38,429 nucleotides of DNA from Candidatus Falkowella caecavicola (GCA_904420125.1 CAJFUK010000059.1:1-38429), one strand, 5' to 3'; counted from the first letter of the stretch, positions 16,195 to 25,500 are shown. Made by a program: numbers and translations. The notes: generated from the letters alone by a model not told the origin.

Positions 16195-17289
16195 CTATAC
16201 GTTAAAACGGAACAATACAATATCTCCGTCCTGCATCACATAATCTTTGCCTTCGGAACGGACCAGTCCTTTTTCTTTGGCCGCCGCCATACTGCCACAT
16301 GCCATCAAGTCATCAAACGAAATCACTTCCGCGCGGATAAATCCGCGTTCAAAGTCCGTATGAATCTTACCCGCTGCCTGCGGTGCCTTAGTTCCCTTGG
16401 TAATGGTCCAGGCACGTACCTCCTGCTTACCGGCCGTCAGGTAGGAGATCAGTCCCAGAAGCGCATAGCCTTCCTGGATAATCCGGTTCAGGCCAGATTC
16501 CTGCAAATGCAGTTCTTCCAGGAACATCGCCTGATCTGCCGGCTCCATACCGGCAATTTCCTCTTCAATCCGGGCGCAGATCGGCAGTACTGCCGCATGT
16601 TCCGCTTTAGCAATCTCACAGACTTTCTGATACTGCATATTGGTATCAATATGCTGCATAAAGTCTTCCTCACTCATATTCGCCGCGTAAATCACCGGCT
16701 TATTGGAAAGGAGCTGAATGGTCTGGACAATCTCTCTCTCCTCATCGGTATAGGGGTAACTCCTTGCAGAATTTCCGGCTTCCAGATGAGCCTTCAGATT
16801 CTCCAGGAAATCCAGTTCCGCCTGATATTTTTTATCGGCCTTGAGCATTTTTCGGACCTTATCGATCCGACGGTCCAGGATTTCCATATCCGAAAAGATC
16901 AGTTCCAGATTGATGGTCTCAATATCGCGGGCGGCGCCAATGCTGCCGTCTACATGCACAATATCTTCATTTTCAAAACAGCGGACCACATGAATAATCG
17001 CATCGACTTCACGGATATTAGAAAGGAACTTATTCCCAAGGCCTTCACCTTTGGAAGCCCCCTTCACCAGTCCTGCAATATCTACAAATTCCAGAACAGC
17101 CGGCGTAAACTTATCCGGTTCATACATTTTTGCCAGCGCATCCAGCCGCGGATCCGGAACAGAAACGACCCCTACATTAGGCTCAATGGTACAGAACGGA
17201 TAATTTGCAGACTGTGCCCCTGCATTGGTCAATGCGTTAAACAGAGTACTTTTGCCCACATTGGGCAAACCAACCATACCAAGCTTCAT
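16195..17289 (-). CDS. ychF: Redox-regulated ATPase YchF (Obg/HflX superfamily)
   Basis: A 364-residue universally conserved P-loop protein. The G1 loop is GLPNVGKST (7-15) and the G3 region is DIAGLVKGA (70-78). At the G4 position NMSE (204-207) replaces the usual NKxD; this change is known to make YchF prefer ATP over GTP. A coiled-coil insertion (about 135-170) and a C-terminal TGS domain (from about 280, ending DIVLFRFNV) complete the family layout and length. YchF associates with ribosomes and influences translation initiation and oxidative stress response. It is last in a run with a small membrane protein and a lipoprotein, with gaps of 15-25 bases. Confidence 0.97.
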   Translation of the reverse strand: MKLGMVGLPNVGKSTLFNALTNAGAQSANYPFCTIEPNVGVVSVPDPRLDALAKMYEPDKFTPAVLEFVDIAGLVKGASKGEGLGNKFLSNIREVDAIIHVVRCFENEDIVHVDGSIGAARDIETINLELIFSDMEILDRRIDKVRKMLKADKKYQAELDFLENLKAHLEAGNSARSYPYTDEEREIVQTIQLLSNKPVIYAANMSEEDFMQHIDTNMQYQKVCEIAKAEHAAVLPICARIEEEIAGMEPADQAMFLEELHLQESGLNRIIQEGYALLGLISYLTAGKQEVRAWTITKGTKAPQAAGKIHTDFERGFIRAEVISFDDLMACGSMAAAKEKGLVRSEGKDYVMQDGDIVLFRFNV

Positions 17290-17312
17290 AGCGCCTGAAA
17301 CTCCTTTATTCT

Positions 17313-17687
17313 TTAATACTGAAAATAAACAGCCGGCTCTGTCAGCGCAGAAAAAATAAACAGCCAGGAAAGAATCCCGACGAACAGGCCGGTAAGAATC
17401 ATATAAACTGACCGCGCGCTCCTGGTACGAATCCGATGCGAAATAAAGCCCAAAATCATGCAGGACAAAATCAACGCAGCCACATTGATGGTAATCGCAA
17501 CGTCCGCCGTTTCCACACCGGGAATCTGCCGGGCAATCGGATAGGAAAGTAAAATCGCCAATACATTCCCTACCGGAACGATAATCAGGGTTATGCTGGC
17601 AATTGCAAACTCATATTTTTTTGCACGTAAAAATACAACAACTACCAACAGCAGGACACAAAGTATCGCAATCGACTCAACCAGCAT
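17313..17687 (-). CDS. Small four-helix membrane protein of unknown function
   Basis: About 124 residues with four predicted transmembrane helices: LVESIAILCVLLLVVVVFLR, AIASITLIIVPVGNVLAILL, VAITINVAALILSCMILGFI and VYMILTGLFVGILSWLFIF. The ATG at 17687 is preferred because AAGGAG lies eight bases upstream; an ATG two codons earlier is too close to it. It lies 21 bases after the lipoprotein gene and 23 bases before ychF, so it is probably cotranscribed. I do not recognise the family. The pairing with a DUF4358-type lipoprotein suggests an envelope function. Confidence 0.75.
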   Translation of the reverse strand: MLVESIAILCVLLLVVVVFLRAKKYEFAIASITLIIVPVGNVLAILLSYPIARQIPGVETADVAITINVAALILSCMILGFISHRIRTRSARSVYMILTGLFVGILSWLFIFSALTEPAVYFQY

Positions 17688-17708
17688 AGCCATTTCTCCT
17701 TTTATGGA

Positions 17709-18179
17709 TTATTGCTTAAACGCATCCTGGAAAATTTGCTCCGCTTCTTTTGTGTTCTCGGTGACGGCAAACAGAATATAGTCACCCTTGGAAAGGATCA
17801 GTGCATTTTCCACCTTGGGCATTTCCTCTTCCCGATATCCGTCAAAAGCCTTGATCAATGCATCTTGCCTTGCAGTACAGATTTCCTTGACAGCGTCAGC
17901 ATCCTCTGCGGAGGACAGGCGAAATATTGCCAGCTCATCAGCTTCCCCGCCAGTTGCATTGACCTGCAGGTAGATTTCCGTACAATACTCTGTCACTCCG
18001 TCATAAAAATAATCCGCCTGGTCGCTGTGATCCACCATTTCCGGATATTCGGCCTGTTCCAGAATAGCCGCGCCGGTATCTGCGATATTGATCTCCGTCT
18101 TTTCCTGTGCGCAGGCTCCCATGGTCATGACCAGCGCTGCACAACATACTGCCGCTGTGATTTTTCTCAAACATTTCAT
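17709..18179 (-). CDS. DUF4358-type lipoprotein
   Basis: A 156-residue secreted lipoprotein. The basic start KCLRKI, an apolar stretch and the lipobox-like MGAC (C23) give a type II signal peptide. The mature part (INIADTGAAILEQAEY, then DELAIFRLSSAEDADAVKEI and ILSKGDYILFAVTENTKEAEQIF) matches the DUF4358 family common in Clostridia, whose function is unknown. GGAGGG lies eight bases before the ATG, and a TATAAT box lies at 18195-18200 without a clear -35. It heads the operon with the four-helix protein and ychF. Confidence 0.82.
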   Translation of the reverse strand: MKCLRKITAAVCCAALVMTMGACAQEKTEINIADTGAAILEQAEYPEMVDHSDQADYFYDGVTEYCTEIYLQVNATGGEADELAIFRLSSAEDADAVKEICTARQDALIKAFDGYREEEMPKVENALILSKGDYILFAVTENTKEAEQIFQDAFKQ

Positions 18180-18281
18180 AATCTATACCCTCCAATTATA
18201 CGAATTGTTATTTTTATTTTTGTTTATACAAAATGTTTTCTTTTTGCTCCTTTTGCACCTCCTGAGAATGTATCGCTGTGT

Positions 18282-19829
18282 TTATGTCTCCCCAAAAATC
18301 CAGTCCTGCATGTTTTGCCACCAGTCGTCATCCGCTATCTCGGAAGATTCTTCCTGTGGCAGGCTTTCCTCTTCGGAAGACAGTTCGGACGGCGCACTGC
18401 TTTGTGCCGGGTCATCCCCGTCGCCCGGATCTGATTCCGTCAGGCTTTCCTCTTCGGAAGACGATTCGGACGGAGCACTGCTTTGCGCCGGGTCATCTTC
18501 GTCACCCGGATCTGATTCCGTCAGGCTTTCCTCTCCGGAAGACGGTTCGGATGGCGTACCGCTTTGCGCCGGGTCATCCCCGTCACCCGGATCTGATTCC
18601 GTCAGGCTTTCCTCTCCGGAAGACGGTTCGGACGGCGCACTGCTTTGTGCCGGGTCATCCCCGTCACCCGGATCTGATTCCGTCAGGCTTTCCTCTCCGG
18701 AAGACGATTCGGACGGCGCACTGCTTTGTGCCGGGTCATCCCCGTCACCCGGATCTGATTCCGTCAGGCTTTCCTCTCCGGAAGATGGTTCGGATGGCGT
18801 ACCGCTTTGCGCCGGGTCATCTTCGTCACCCGGATCCGTCACCACCCCTGTCGGCACAGAAGTTTCCGGCTGGCTGGCCTCTGCCTCTTCCCCGGGCAAG
18901 GGCAGTGCATGAGTTCTTAAGTACTGGACAAAGCGGTCATAACCCTCCCCGCTGAAGTGGGTCCCATCCTGCGCGGAAACTGAAGGATCCAATCCCCCGT
19001 TTTCATCTACAAGGCTTTCATGTACATTGACAAATGGGAAACCCTTCTCCGCGGCATATTCACTTAATTGCCGATTATATTCATTGACCGCTTCATTGGT
19101 GATTTGATGGGACTGATAATGCGCAGGATCCACTGGAGGAATCGACAGCAGGAACACCGTTGCCTGAGGTTGTACCGCCTGTACCTGTGCAATAAATTCG
19201 TCCATAAATTCGACCAGTTTTTCAGGCGTGATCCAGGCGACCCCATTGGTCCCCATCATAATATAGACCCGTTTAACATGTGCCGGATCCTTCATGGCCA
19301 ACGCTTCGGCTACGGTATAGTCTGTCCCGTTGATCGTAATCCATTTCTTGGTCCGCACATTATCCGGATTGATTCCCCGGTAGGCAATGACCCGGTCAAA
19401 ATCCACATACCGGTAAAGTGCCAGCCCTTCTGTAATTGAGTCACCGATAAAAATGGTGTTGTCAAAATAAACATCTCCTACCGGATCGCATTCCGGCAGA
19501 GGCTTTGTGGGTTCAAACGCCGGTATCTGCCCACCGCTCGACTCTTCGGAGGAATCCCCTGAAACACTTTCTTCCATCGAGGATTCTTCTTCGCTGGAAG
19601 AATCTTCCGGCGGCACCATGGACGTCGGTTCGGAAGAGGACGAAACATCTTCCGGCATGGAGGAGGATTGATCCTCCATGGAACTTTGCGGCTGCCTGCC
19701 AGCTGGATCGGGATCAAAAAGAATCATGGTGAAAGCCGTGACAATGATAATGGTCAACAGGATTGAAAAAATGGTAATCAAAACCCGGCTGGTTTTGTTT
19801 TTGCGTTTTCTATAATAAACTTTTTTCAA
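18282..19829 (-). CDS. Surface SGNH/GDSL hydrolase with six 27-residue C-terminal repeats
   Basis: A 515-residue type II membrane or exported protein. The TTG at 19829 is taken as start, with AGAGGA ten bases upstream; the open frame continues to 19910 but runs over a TATAAT box and has no ribosome site. One transmembrane helix (about 16-38) is followed by a Ser/Glu-rich linker (about 40-105). The SGNH domain (118-320) has block I FIGDSITEG (S131), block III MMGTNG and the catalytic pair in QDGTHFSGEGY. Six 27-residue repeats fill 332-493, and the tail ends ADDDWWQNMQDWIFGET. SGNH enzymes remove O-acetyl or acyl groups; a peptidoglycan or glycan O-acyl esterase role is inferred. The repeats probably form an acidic wall-spanning or adhesive stalk. 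Confidence 0.87.
   Translation of the reverse strand: MKKVYYRKRKNKTSRVLITIFSILLTIIIVTAFTMILFDPDPAGRQPQSSMEDQSSSMPEDVSSSSEPTSMVPPEDSSSEEESSMEESVSGDSSEESSGGQIPAFEPTKPLPECDPVGDVYFDNTIFIGDSITEGLALYRYVDFDRVIAYRGINPDNVRTKKWITINGTDYTVAEALAMKDPAHVKRVYIMMGTNGVAWITPEKLVEFMDEFIAQVQAVQPQATVFLLSIPPVDPAHYQSHQITNEAVNEYNRQLSEYAAEKGFPFVNVHESLVDENGGLDPSVSAQDGTHFSGEGYDRFVQYLRTHALPLPGEEAEASQPETSVPTGVVTDPGDEDDPAQSGTPSEPSSGEESLTESDPGDGDDPAQSSAPSESSSGEESLTESDPGDGDDPAQSSAPSEPSSGEESLTESDPGDGDDPAQSGTPSEPSSGEESLTESDPGDEDDPAQSSAPSESSSEEESLTESDPGDGDDPAQSSAPSELSSEEESLPQEESSEIADDDWWQNMQDWIFGET
18351..18836 (-). repeat. Six tandem 81-bp repeats in the SGNH hydrolase gene
   Basis: Six direct units of exactly 81 bp (18756-18836, 18675-18755, 18594-18674, 18513-18593, 18432-18512, 18351-18431). 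Each encodes 27 residues of the pattern DPGDxDDPAQSxxPSExSS then EESLTES. Units differ by few bases, mainly in codons for G/E, SA/GT and P/S. This is a candidate variable-number repeat; copy number can change without a frameshift because 81 is a multiple of three. Confidence 0.95.
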
Positions 19830-20085
19830 GTATAAACATCCTCTCAAAGAATCACTGCGATCTGTCCGCTCTGCCGACCGTACAGATAAATCTATTATAC
19901 TACATTTCATCCACTAGAGGGAAAAAAATATTTAACAAACATCATGTAGATAAATCGTCGTATTTTGTCTAAAACGCTTATATATTTGGGACCGAAATTT
20001 GGGCAGGTTTGTATAAAACCCACAGCACAGAGCGATAATCTAACCGTTACATGGATAGAATCGGCTTCGAAAAAGGGAAAAAATA

Positions 20086-20113
20086 TTGTGTTTTTCCTGA
20101 ATTATAGTATAAT
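20086..20113 (+). promoter_or_regulatory. Promoter of asnB-nth
   Basis: TTGTGT (20086-20091), 16-bp spacer, TATAAT (20108-20113), 54 bases before the asnB ATG. The 338-base gap 19830-20167 otherwise contains the minus-strand TATAAT of the SGNH gene near 19892-19897 and no other feature I can support. Confidence 0.65.
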
Positions 20114-20167
20114 AGGAACCATAAAGAGGATCAAACAAATGCCTCATACGGCAGAAAGGAAAAGCAT

Positions 20168-22006
20168 ATGTGCGGTTTTGTAGGATTTACAAATAGAATT
20201 GCGGATGCAGAAGCAGTCCTTCAGCAAATGATGGATCAAATTATCCACCGTGGACCTGATTCAGCGGGCAGTTATCTGGATGAGGATATTGCGCTGGGCT
20301 TTCGCAGGCTGAGTATTATTGACCTGGAGCAGGGAGACCAGCCGATTTATAATGAAGATCGGTCCGTTGTCGTGGTTTTTAACGGAGAAATTTATAATTT
20401 CAAGCAGTTGCGGGAATCATTGATCGCCAAAGGGCATGTTTTTCAGACCCAAACCGATACGGAGGTTCTGGTGCATAGCTATGAAGAAGAAGGAGAAGAC
20501 TTTATCGGCCGTCTGCGGGGGATGTTCTCCTTTGTTTTGTGGGATAAAAACAAGAAAAAACTGTTTGGTGCGCGGGATTACTTTGGGATCAAACCGTTAT
20601 ATTATGCGCAGATGGGAGAAAGTTTCCTGTTTGGTTCAGAGATTAAAAGTTTTCTGCCCCATCCGGATTTTGAAAAACGGCTGAATCATCAGGCGCTGGA
20701 GAATTATTTGACCTTCCAGTATTCTCCAACCACGGAAACCTTCTTTGAAAATGTCTATAAGCTGCCGCCAGCGCATTCTTTTACCTGGCAGGACGGAAAA
20801 ATGGAAATTCGTCGGTATTGGCAGCCTGTTTTCTCAGCAGATGAAAGCAAAAGCCTGACAGATTGGGTCGCGGAAATTTCCCGGACATTTGAAGACTCGG
20901 TTGAAGCGCATAAAATCAGCGATGTCGAAGTCGGATCGTTTCTCTCCAGCGGCGTGGATTCGAGCTATGTTGCCTGTTGTGCAAACGTCAGCAAAACCTT
21001 TACCGTAGGCTTTGCCGATGAAAAATACAATGAAATTTCCTATGCGCAGGAACTTTCCAAATATATTGATGTGCAGAATATCAACAAGATCATTACCCCG
21101 GAGGAATACTGGGGTAATTTCCCAAAGATTCAGTATCATATGGACGAGCCGTTAGCGGACCCGGCGGCGGTTGCGCTGTATTTTGTCTGCAATTTGGCCT
21201 CGCAGTATGTGAAAGTGGTCCTGTCGGGTGAGGGCGCGGATGAAATATTCGGCGGATATAATGTGTATAAAGAGCCGCTGGAATTCCAGGCGTATAATAT
21301 CATTCCTCTGCCAGTCCGCCGCCTGATCGGACGGCTTGCAGAAAAACTGGGAAGTCGGCGGGGGCTCAACTTTTTAATCAGGCGAGGCAAGCGGCTGGAA
21401 GAACGTTTTATCGGCGGCGCGTATATGTTTAGTGAAAAAGAACGCCGCGCCCTGTTGAAAGAGCCGGCGGGTGCGCCGCCCGCTGCCGCCATCTGCAAAC
21501 CGTTTTATGACCGGGTGCAGGATCAAGACGAAGTGACCCGGATGCAGTATCTCGACCTGCACCTGTGGCTGACCGGCGATATCCTGCTGAAAGCGGATAA
21601 AATGAGTATGGCTAACTCTCTGGAACTGCGGGTCCCCTTCCTGGACAAGGAAATTATGGCTCTGGCCGCGCAGATTCCCACCCGTTATCGGGTCAACCGG
21701 GAGAATACCAAATATGCCATGCGGCAGGCGGCGCTGCAAAAGATGCCGCCCCAAACTGCGAATAAAAAGAAACTGGGTTTTCCCGTCCCGATCCGTGTCT
21801 GGCTGCGGGAAGAGAAATATTACGAGATTGTGAAAAAAGCGTTTCAAAGCCCAACCGCTGCAGAATTTTTTCATACCGACCTGCTGCTGAAACTGCTGGA
21901 CCAGCATAAAGAGGGCAGCAAAGACAACAGCCGGAAAATCTGGACAGTCTATACCTTCCTTGTTTGGTACGGTCAGTTCTTTACAGAAAGTGGGGCAAAT
22001 GTATGA
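20168..22006 (+). CDS. asnB: Asparagine synthase (glutamine-hydrolysing)
   Basis: A 612-residue enzyme making asparagine from aspartate, ATP and glutamine in the cytosol. The class II glutamine amidotransferase domain (1-200) begins MCGFVGF with the nucleophile C2, and contains HRGPDS, FNGEIYN and RGMFSFVLWD. The synthetase domain (230-600) has the PP-loop variant SFLSSGVDSSYVA, LSGEGADEIFGGY and LRVPFLDKE. Length and domain order are those of AsnB. AGAAAGGA lies nine bases upstream of the ATG. It overlaps the next gene, nth, by four bases (ATGA), so the two are translationally coupled even though their functions are unrelated. Confidence 0.95.
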   Translation: MCGFVGFTNRIADAEAVLQQMMDQIIHRGPDSAGSYLDEDIALGFRRLSIIDLEQGDQPIYNEDRSVVVVFNGEIYNFKQLRESLIAKGHVFQTQTDTEVLVHSYEEEGEDFIGRLRGMFSFVLWDKNKKKLFGARDYFGIKPLYYAQMGESFLFGSEIKSFLPHPDFEKRLNHQALENYLTFQYSPTTETFFENVYKLPPAHSFTWQDGKMEIRRYWQPVFSADESKSLTDWVAEISRTFEDSVEAHKISDVEVGSFLSSGVDSSYVACCANVSKTFTVGFADEKYNEISYAQELSKYIDVQNINKIITPEEYWGNFPKIQYHMDEPLADPAAVALYFVCNLASQYVKVVLSGEGADEIFGGYNVYKEPLEFQAYNIIPLPVRRLIGRLAEKLGSRRGLNFLIRRGKRLEERFIGGAYMFSEKERRALLKEPAGAPPAAAICKPFYDRVQDQDEVTRMQYLDLHLWLTGDILLKADKMSMANSLELRVPFLDKEIMALAAQIPTRYRVNRENTKYAMRQAALQKMPPQTANKKKLGFPVPIRVWLREEKYYEIVKKAFQSPTAAEFFHTDLLLKLLDQHKEGSKDNSRKIWTVYTFLVWYGQFFTESGANV

Positions 22007-22632
22007 CACGGAAACAGCGGGCGCAGATGGCGGTGGATACCCTGAAACGGGTTTATCCAGACGCCATGTGTTCCCTGGAATACCAAAAGCCATATGAATT
22101 GCTGATTGCCACCCGGCTTTCAGCACAATGTACCGATGCACGTGTTAATATTGTCACCCGTGAACTGTTTACGCAATATCCGACACTGGAATCGTTGGCA
22201 GAAGCGCCCCTGGAGGAAATCGAGCGAATTATTCATTCCTGCGGGCTCTATAAAACCAAAGCCAGGGATATCCTGGGGATCTGCCGGATGCTGCTCGACG
22301 AGTATCAGGGTGTGGTACCGGACAGTATCGAGGCGTTAACCCGCCTGCCCGGTGTTGGTCGGAAAACTGCCAGCTTGATTATGGGGGATGTCTATCATCA
22401 GCCGGCCGTCGTAACCGATACCCATTGTATCCGGATTTGTAACCGTCTGGGACTGGTGTCGGAAGATGCGCCTTATAAAGTAGAACTCGCCCTGAAAAAA
22501 ATTCTTCCGCCGGAAGAAAGCAGTGATTTCTGTCACCGGCTGGTTTTGTTTGGCCGGGAGTACTGCCGCGCGCGAGGTCCACGCTGTGAAGAATGCCCCT
22601 GCTGGGAATTCTGCCCGACTTATCGCAAATAG
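22003..22632 (+). CDS. nth: Endonuclease III
   Basis: A 209-residue base-excision repair DNA glycosylase and AP lyase acting on oxidised pyrimidines. The helix-hairpin-helix LPGVGRKTASLIMG carries the catalytic K121, D139 follows in VVTDTHCIR, and the C-terminal iron-sulfur cluster motif is C188-x6-C195-x2-C198-x5-C204, exactly the family pattern. The ATG at 22003 overlaps the asnB stop (ATGA); a longer frame starting upstream lies inside asnB and is not used. No immediate terminator follows; the first strong stem-loop is at 22783-22825. Confidence 0.96.
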   Translation: MTRKQRAQMAVDTLKRVYPDAMCSLEYQKPYELLIATRLSAQCTDARVNIVTRELFTQYPTLESLAEAPLEEIERIIHSCGLYKTKARDILGICRMLLDEYQGVVPDSIEALTRLPGVGRKTASLIMGDVYHQPAVVTDTHCIRICNRLGLVSEDAPYKVELALKKILPPEESSDFCHRLVLFGREYCRARGPRCEECPCWEFCPTYRK

Positions 22633-23050
22633 GGTCGACCGCTTAGCCGGTTTTGTGTTATACATAGATCATAAGCCATATTGGTACCAATAGGTTCAAC
22701 AAAAAAAGAGCAGGGTCAGACAGCGACTGATAAAACAGTATCAATGATAGTCTGAAAAGAATTGCCACCATACAGAGTACAGGGAAAAGCGGGCAAGAAG
22801 TCAAAAGCTTCTTGCCCGCTTTTCCTATGTCCTTAGAACAGCAGAACAGCTGTTTGTTGGATGGATATTCTACAATTTGGGAGCCGTATACACTAAAGCT
22901 TTCCATCGTCTTAAATGATCATGCCACCAAGATGAAAGATTCCATACCGTCCCAATCATTTTAATGATTTTGGATACCAGATTTCAGATTGCATATTCCA
23001 TATCCAAGCCAATATCAAATAAAATCCTGGCTTTTCCTATTGCCAGGTTG
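22633..23050. other. Intergenic stretch between nth and the exporter operon
   Basis: A 418-base gap between convergent transcription units. It contains the perfect 18-bp stem-loop at 22783-22825. A minus-strand open frame of 82 codons (22658-22906) with hydrophobic segments crosses that stem-loop, lacks a ribosome binding site and is not accepted as a gene. The rest is AT-rich and featureless to me. Confidence 0.5.
22783..22825. terminator. Strong stem-loop between convergent units, terminator or repeat-type palindrome
   Basis: A perfect 18-bp stem GGAAAAGCGGGCAAGAAG (22783-22800) with 22808-22825 and a 7-nt loop. The plus-strand tail is only a short T-run inside the stem, so it is not a textbook terminator. 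It may stop asnB-nth and the exporter operon from both sides, or be a dispersed palindromic repeat. Confidence 0.55.
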
Positions 23051-23785
23051 TCATCCCTCACAGGATTGATACAGCTCACATATTTCATGCGCTTCCCCCA
23101 GCATCTTGATATGGCCTTTTTCCAGCCACATACAATGTTTGCATAGCCTTTCAATCTGTTCGATGGCATGAGATACGATAATGACCGTCGTACCGCCCTG
23201 CATCATCTGGTTGATCCGCGCTTCGCACTTTTCCTGAAAGCGGAAGTCACCGACCGCCAGAATTTCATCGACAATTAATATTTCTGGCTGTGTAATCGTT
23301 GCAATCGCAAATGCGATCCGCGCCACCATACCCGAAGAATAATTTTTTAAAGGCACATCCAGGAACTCCTGCATCTCTGAAAACTCGACAATTTCATCAA
23401 ATTTTTCCTGCATCATTTCCCTGGAGAATCCCAGGACCGAACCATTTAAAAATATATTCTCTCTTGCCGTGAGTTCCATGTCAAATCCCGCTCCGAGCTC
23501 AATCAGAGGGGCAATCGTACCGTTTACAGCGACTGTGCCGGTTGTAGGTTTTAAGATCCCTGAAATAATTTTCAACAACGTGCTTTTCCCTGAACCATTC
23601 AGGCCGACAATCCCAAAAACGTCTCCCTGCTCAATGTCGAACGTGATCCCTTCCAGCGCAGTGAAATCTTCATAGAGCAGCTGTTTTTTCAGCATCTTGA
23701 TCATATACTCTTTGAAGCTGGTGATCCGTTCTTTACTCATGTTGAAATGCATACTGACGTCTTTTAAATTCACCGCATAAGCCAA
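23051..23785 (-). CDS. Polysaccharide ABC exporter, ATPase subunit (Wzt/TagH-like)
   Basis: A 244-residue nucleotide-binding subunit. Walker A is GLNGSGKST (61-69), the signature is YSSGM (149-153) and Walker B is ILIVDE (169-174), followed by the D-loop region LAVGD and SHAIEQIERLC. The opening VNLKDVSMHFNMSKERITSF is typical of the Wzt/RfbE/TagH branch that exports whole glycans. It stops soon after the ATPase fold, so it lacks the C-terminal carbohydrate-binding domain that some Wzt proteins carry. The start is a TTG at 23785 with AAAGGTGG upstream. It lies 14 bases after the permease gene and is the last gene of the rhamnose operon. Confidence 0.93.
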   Translation of the reverse strand: MAYAVNLKDVSMHFNMSKERITSFKEYMIKMLKKQLLYEDFTALEGITFDIEQGDVFGIVGLNGSGKSTLLKIISGILKPTTGTVAVNGTIAPLIELGAGFDMELTARENIFLNGSVLGFSREMMQEKFDEIVEFSEMQEFLDVPLKNYSSGMVARIAFAIATITQPEILIVDEILAVGDFRFQEKCEARINQMMQGGTTVIIVSHAIEQIERLCKHCMWLEKGHIKMLGEAHEICELYQSCEG

Positions 23786-23799
23786 CGAAATTCCACCTT

Positions 23800-25500
23800 T
23801 TAAATATATAATATGAAGCGGTCCTGCTTTTTCTTAAATACCAGCAGCCCCAATATCAAAAATACCATGGAGTAAATCAAGCACATCATGTTGGAATATA
23901 GACTTGGCAGCGTCCCATACATAACAACCTGTCTGAAATAATCAACAAAAAAATAGAGAGGATTTAATTTTACAATCGGCAGAATAAAGGTGTCGTTTAA
24001 GATTTCCATCGGATAAATAATCGGTGTCAGGTACATCCATGCAGTGGTCCAAACGCTGTACAAGTGGCCGATATCCCGGAAGAATACATTAAAGGAAGCT
24101 AAGATTAATCCTAAACCAACACTGAATATCAGCGCATAGACAAGCGGGACCCAAAACAGCAGAATCGTCCAGCTAATGTCTACCTGTAATATCAAAAGCA
24201 TAATCACCGTGGCAATTAAAGAGAACGCCATATTCACAAAAGCAAATAAACATTTTTCCAATGGAAAAATGTATTTCGGGATATAGACTTTCCGAATCAG
24301 GGCGCCTGCGCCGATCACAGATACCATCGCTCCGGAAGTAGCCTCCGCTACAAAATTGAATATCAGTATACCCGTTAAATAATAGATCGGGAAATTCTTA
24401 ATATTAAACCGGAATAAATTTTGAAACACGGCGGTGGTCACTAACATCATCAATAAAGGATTGAGCACACTCCAGACAATCCCCAATATGGATCTTCTGT
24501 ATTTAATTTTAATGTCCCGCAGAACCAGATCCTGTAACAAATACCTGTACTTTTTAAAATTAACCAGATATACGCTGATCCTTGTTTTAAGGGTTTTTAG
24601 CTTGCAAACCGGGATGGCAAACGCCGCCATGATCAGCGCCCAGAAAAATATCTGAAGATAGTCCATCTCAAGCGTTCTGGGATTCACCTGTATACCTTTC
24701 AGCTGCAGGCTTGCGTTTTCGGCATCCAACAGGTCAATTCTAAGGTTTTCAACGGTTTTCCCGATCTGAATCAGCAGACCTTCTTTTGTATTCCGGATAT
24801 CCGGGACGAAACTGTTCGCCTCCGAATATACCTCCTGGGCTGTACTGGTATAATAAACATGCGGATCCAGCGTACCTTCCAACAGTTTGCCCTCAATGAG
24901 GATTTGATCCACATAGGTGTCAATTCCCTCCAGAATGATCTGGCTGTCCTGTGCTGAACGATAGGTGTCTTCCCCGTCGTTGGCCCAATGATAAAGCTGT
25001 ATTTGGGTCGGCAAAAATGTTTTTTGTACCAAAGGCTGAGGATTTAATTCTATACTATCCAACTGCAGGCTTGCTCCTGTACCCTCTGTCAGGTCAATCC
25101 GCAAATCAAATACCGTTTTCCCCAGTGAAAAGATCATCTCTTGTCCGGCATCCATCGTGTATGAAACGCTTTTTTCCTCTGTAAATGCCTCATCCGGATT
25201 CTCTGTATAGTAAATCCGTGGAATCAGGGATTGGTTCCCCGTGATCTCGCCGTTCAGTTTGATTTCGCGTACATAAGTGTTGACATTATCCAGTATAATC
25301 TGGCTGTCTTCCTGAGAAACATAAATTTCATCCTGTTTTCCCCAGTTTATAAATTCCAACTGCTCTTCCTGATACAGACAATACCCTCTTTGCGGGAAAA
25401 AATAATCTGGGTTAGAAACCAGGATCCCTATGATGACGCCCACACAGATAAAGAGCAGGAAAATGAATATCCTTACAATCGAACCCAGCTTTGTTTTCAA
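23800..25500 (-). CDS. Polysaccharide ABC exporter permease with a duplicated extracytoplasmic domain
   Basis: A 566-residue protein, about twice the usual 260 of an ABC-2 permease. One helix (10-28) leads to two consecutive homologous modules (about 45-160 and 165-280) that align with an exact 120-residue offset: EDSQIIL/QDSQIIL (64/184 onward), NTYV/DTYV, RIYYT/HVYYT, GKTV (127 and 247), LRIDL and SLQL. A second helix (281-299) returns to the cytosol. From 315 the standard TagG/RfbA permease follows with the entry motif RDIKIKYRRSILGIVWSVLNP and six helices. The modules should lie outside the membrane and may bind the exported sugar chain. The start is the TTG at 25500, overlapping the rfbD stop (TTGA), so translation is coupled. 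Confidence 0.9.
   Translation of the reverse strand: MKTKLGSIVRIFIFLLFICVGVIIGILVSNPDYFFPQRGYCLYQEEQLEFINWGKQDEIYVSQEDSQIILDNVNTYVREIKLNGEITGNQSLIPRIYYTENPDEAFTEEKSVSYTMDAGQEMIFSLGKTVFDLRIDLTEGTGASLQLDSIELNPQPLVQKTFLPTQIQLYHWANDGEDTYRSAQDSQIILEGIDTYVDQILIEGKLLEGTLDPHVYYTSTAQEVYSEANSFVPDIRNTKEGLLIQIGKTVENLRIDLLDAENASLQLKGIQVNPRTLEMDYLQIFFWALIMAAFAIPVCKLKTLKTRISVYLVNFKKYRYLLQDLVLRDIKIKYRRSILGIVWSVLNPLLMMLVTTAVFQNLFRFNIKNFPIYYLTGILIFNFVAEATSGAMVSVIGAGALIRKVYIPKYIFPLEKCLFAFVNMAFSLIATVIMLLILQVDISWTILLFWVPLVYALIFSVGLGLILASFNVFFRDIGHLYSVWTTAWMYLTPIIYPMEILNDTFILPIVKLNPLYFFVDYFRQVVMYGTLPSLYSNMMCLIYSMVFLILGLLVFKKKQDRFILYI

Noticed and set aside
15976-17298. 440-codon plus-strand open frame
   Set aside because: Antisense shadow of ychF and of the VanY upstream region; no motifs.
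18351-18836. CRISPR array
   Set aside because: The units are contiguous coding repeats with no unique spacers, and no cas genes are present.
18088-18955. Two plus-strand open frames through the 81-bp repeats
   Set aside because: They are open because the repeat unit is a multiple of three with no stop in those phases; the minus frame holds the SGNH protein.
21374-22141. 255-codon minus-strand open frame
   Set aside because: Antisense to asnB and nth, which have complete catalytic motifs.
22658-22906. 82-codon minus-strand ORF with hydrophobic stretches
   Set aside because: It crosses a perfect 18-bp stem-loop and has no ribosome site; noise is the simpler view.
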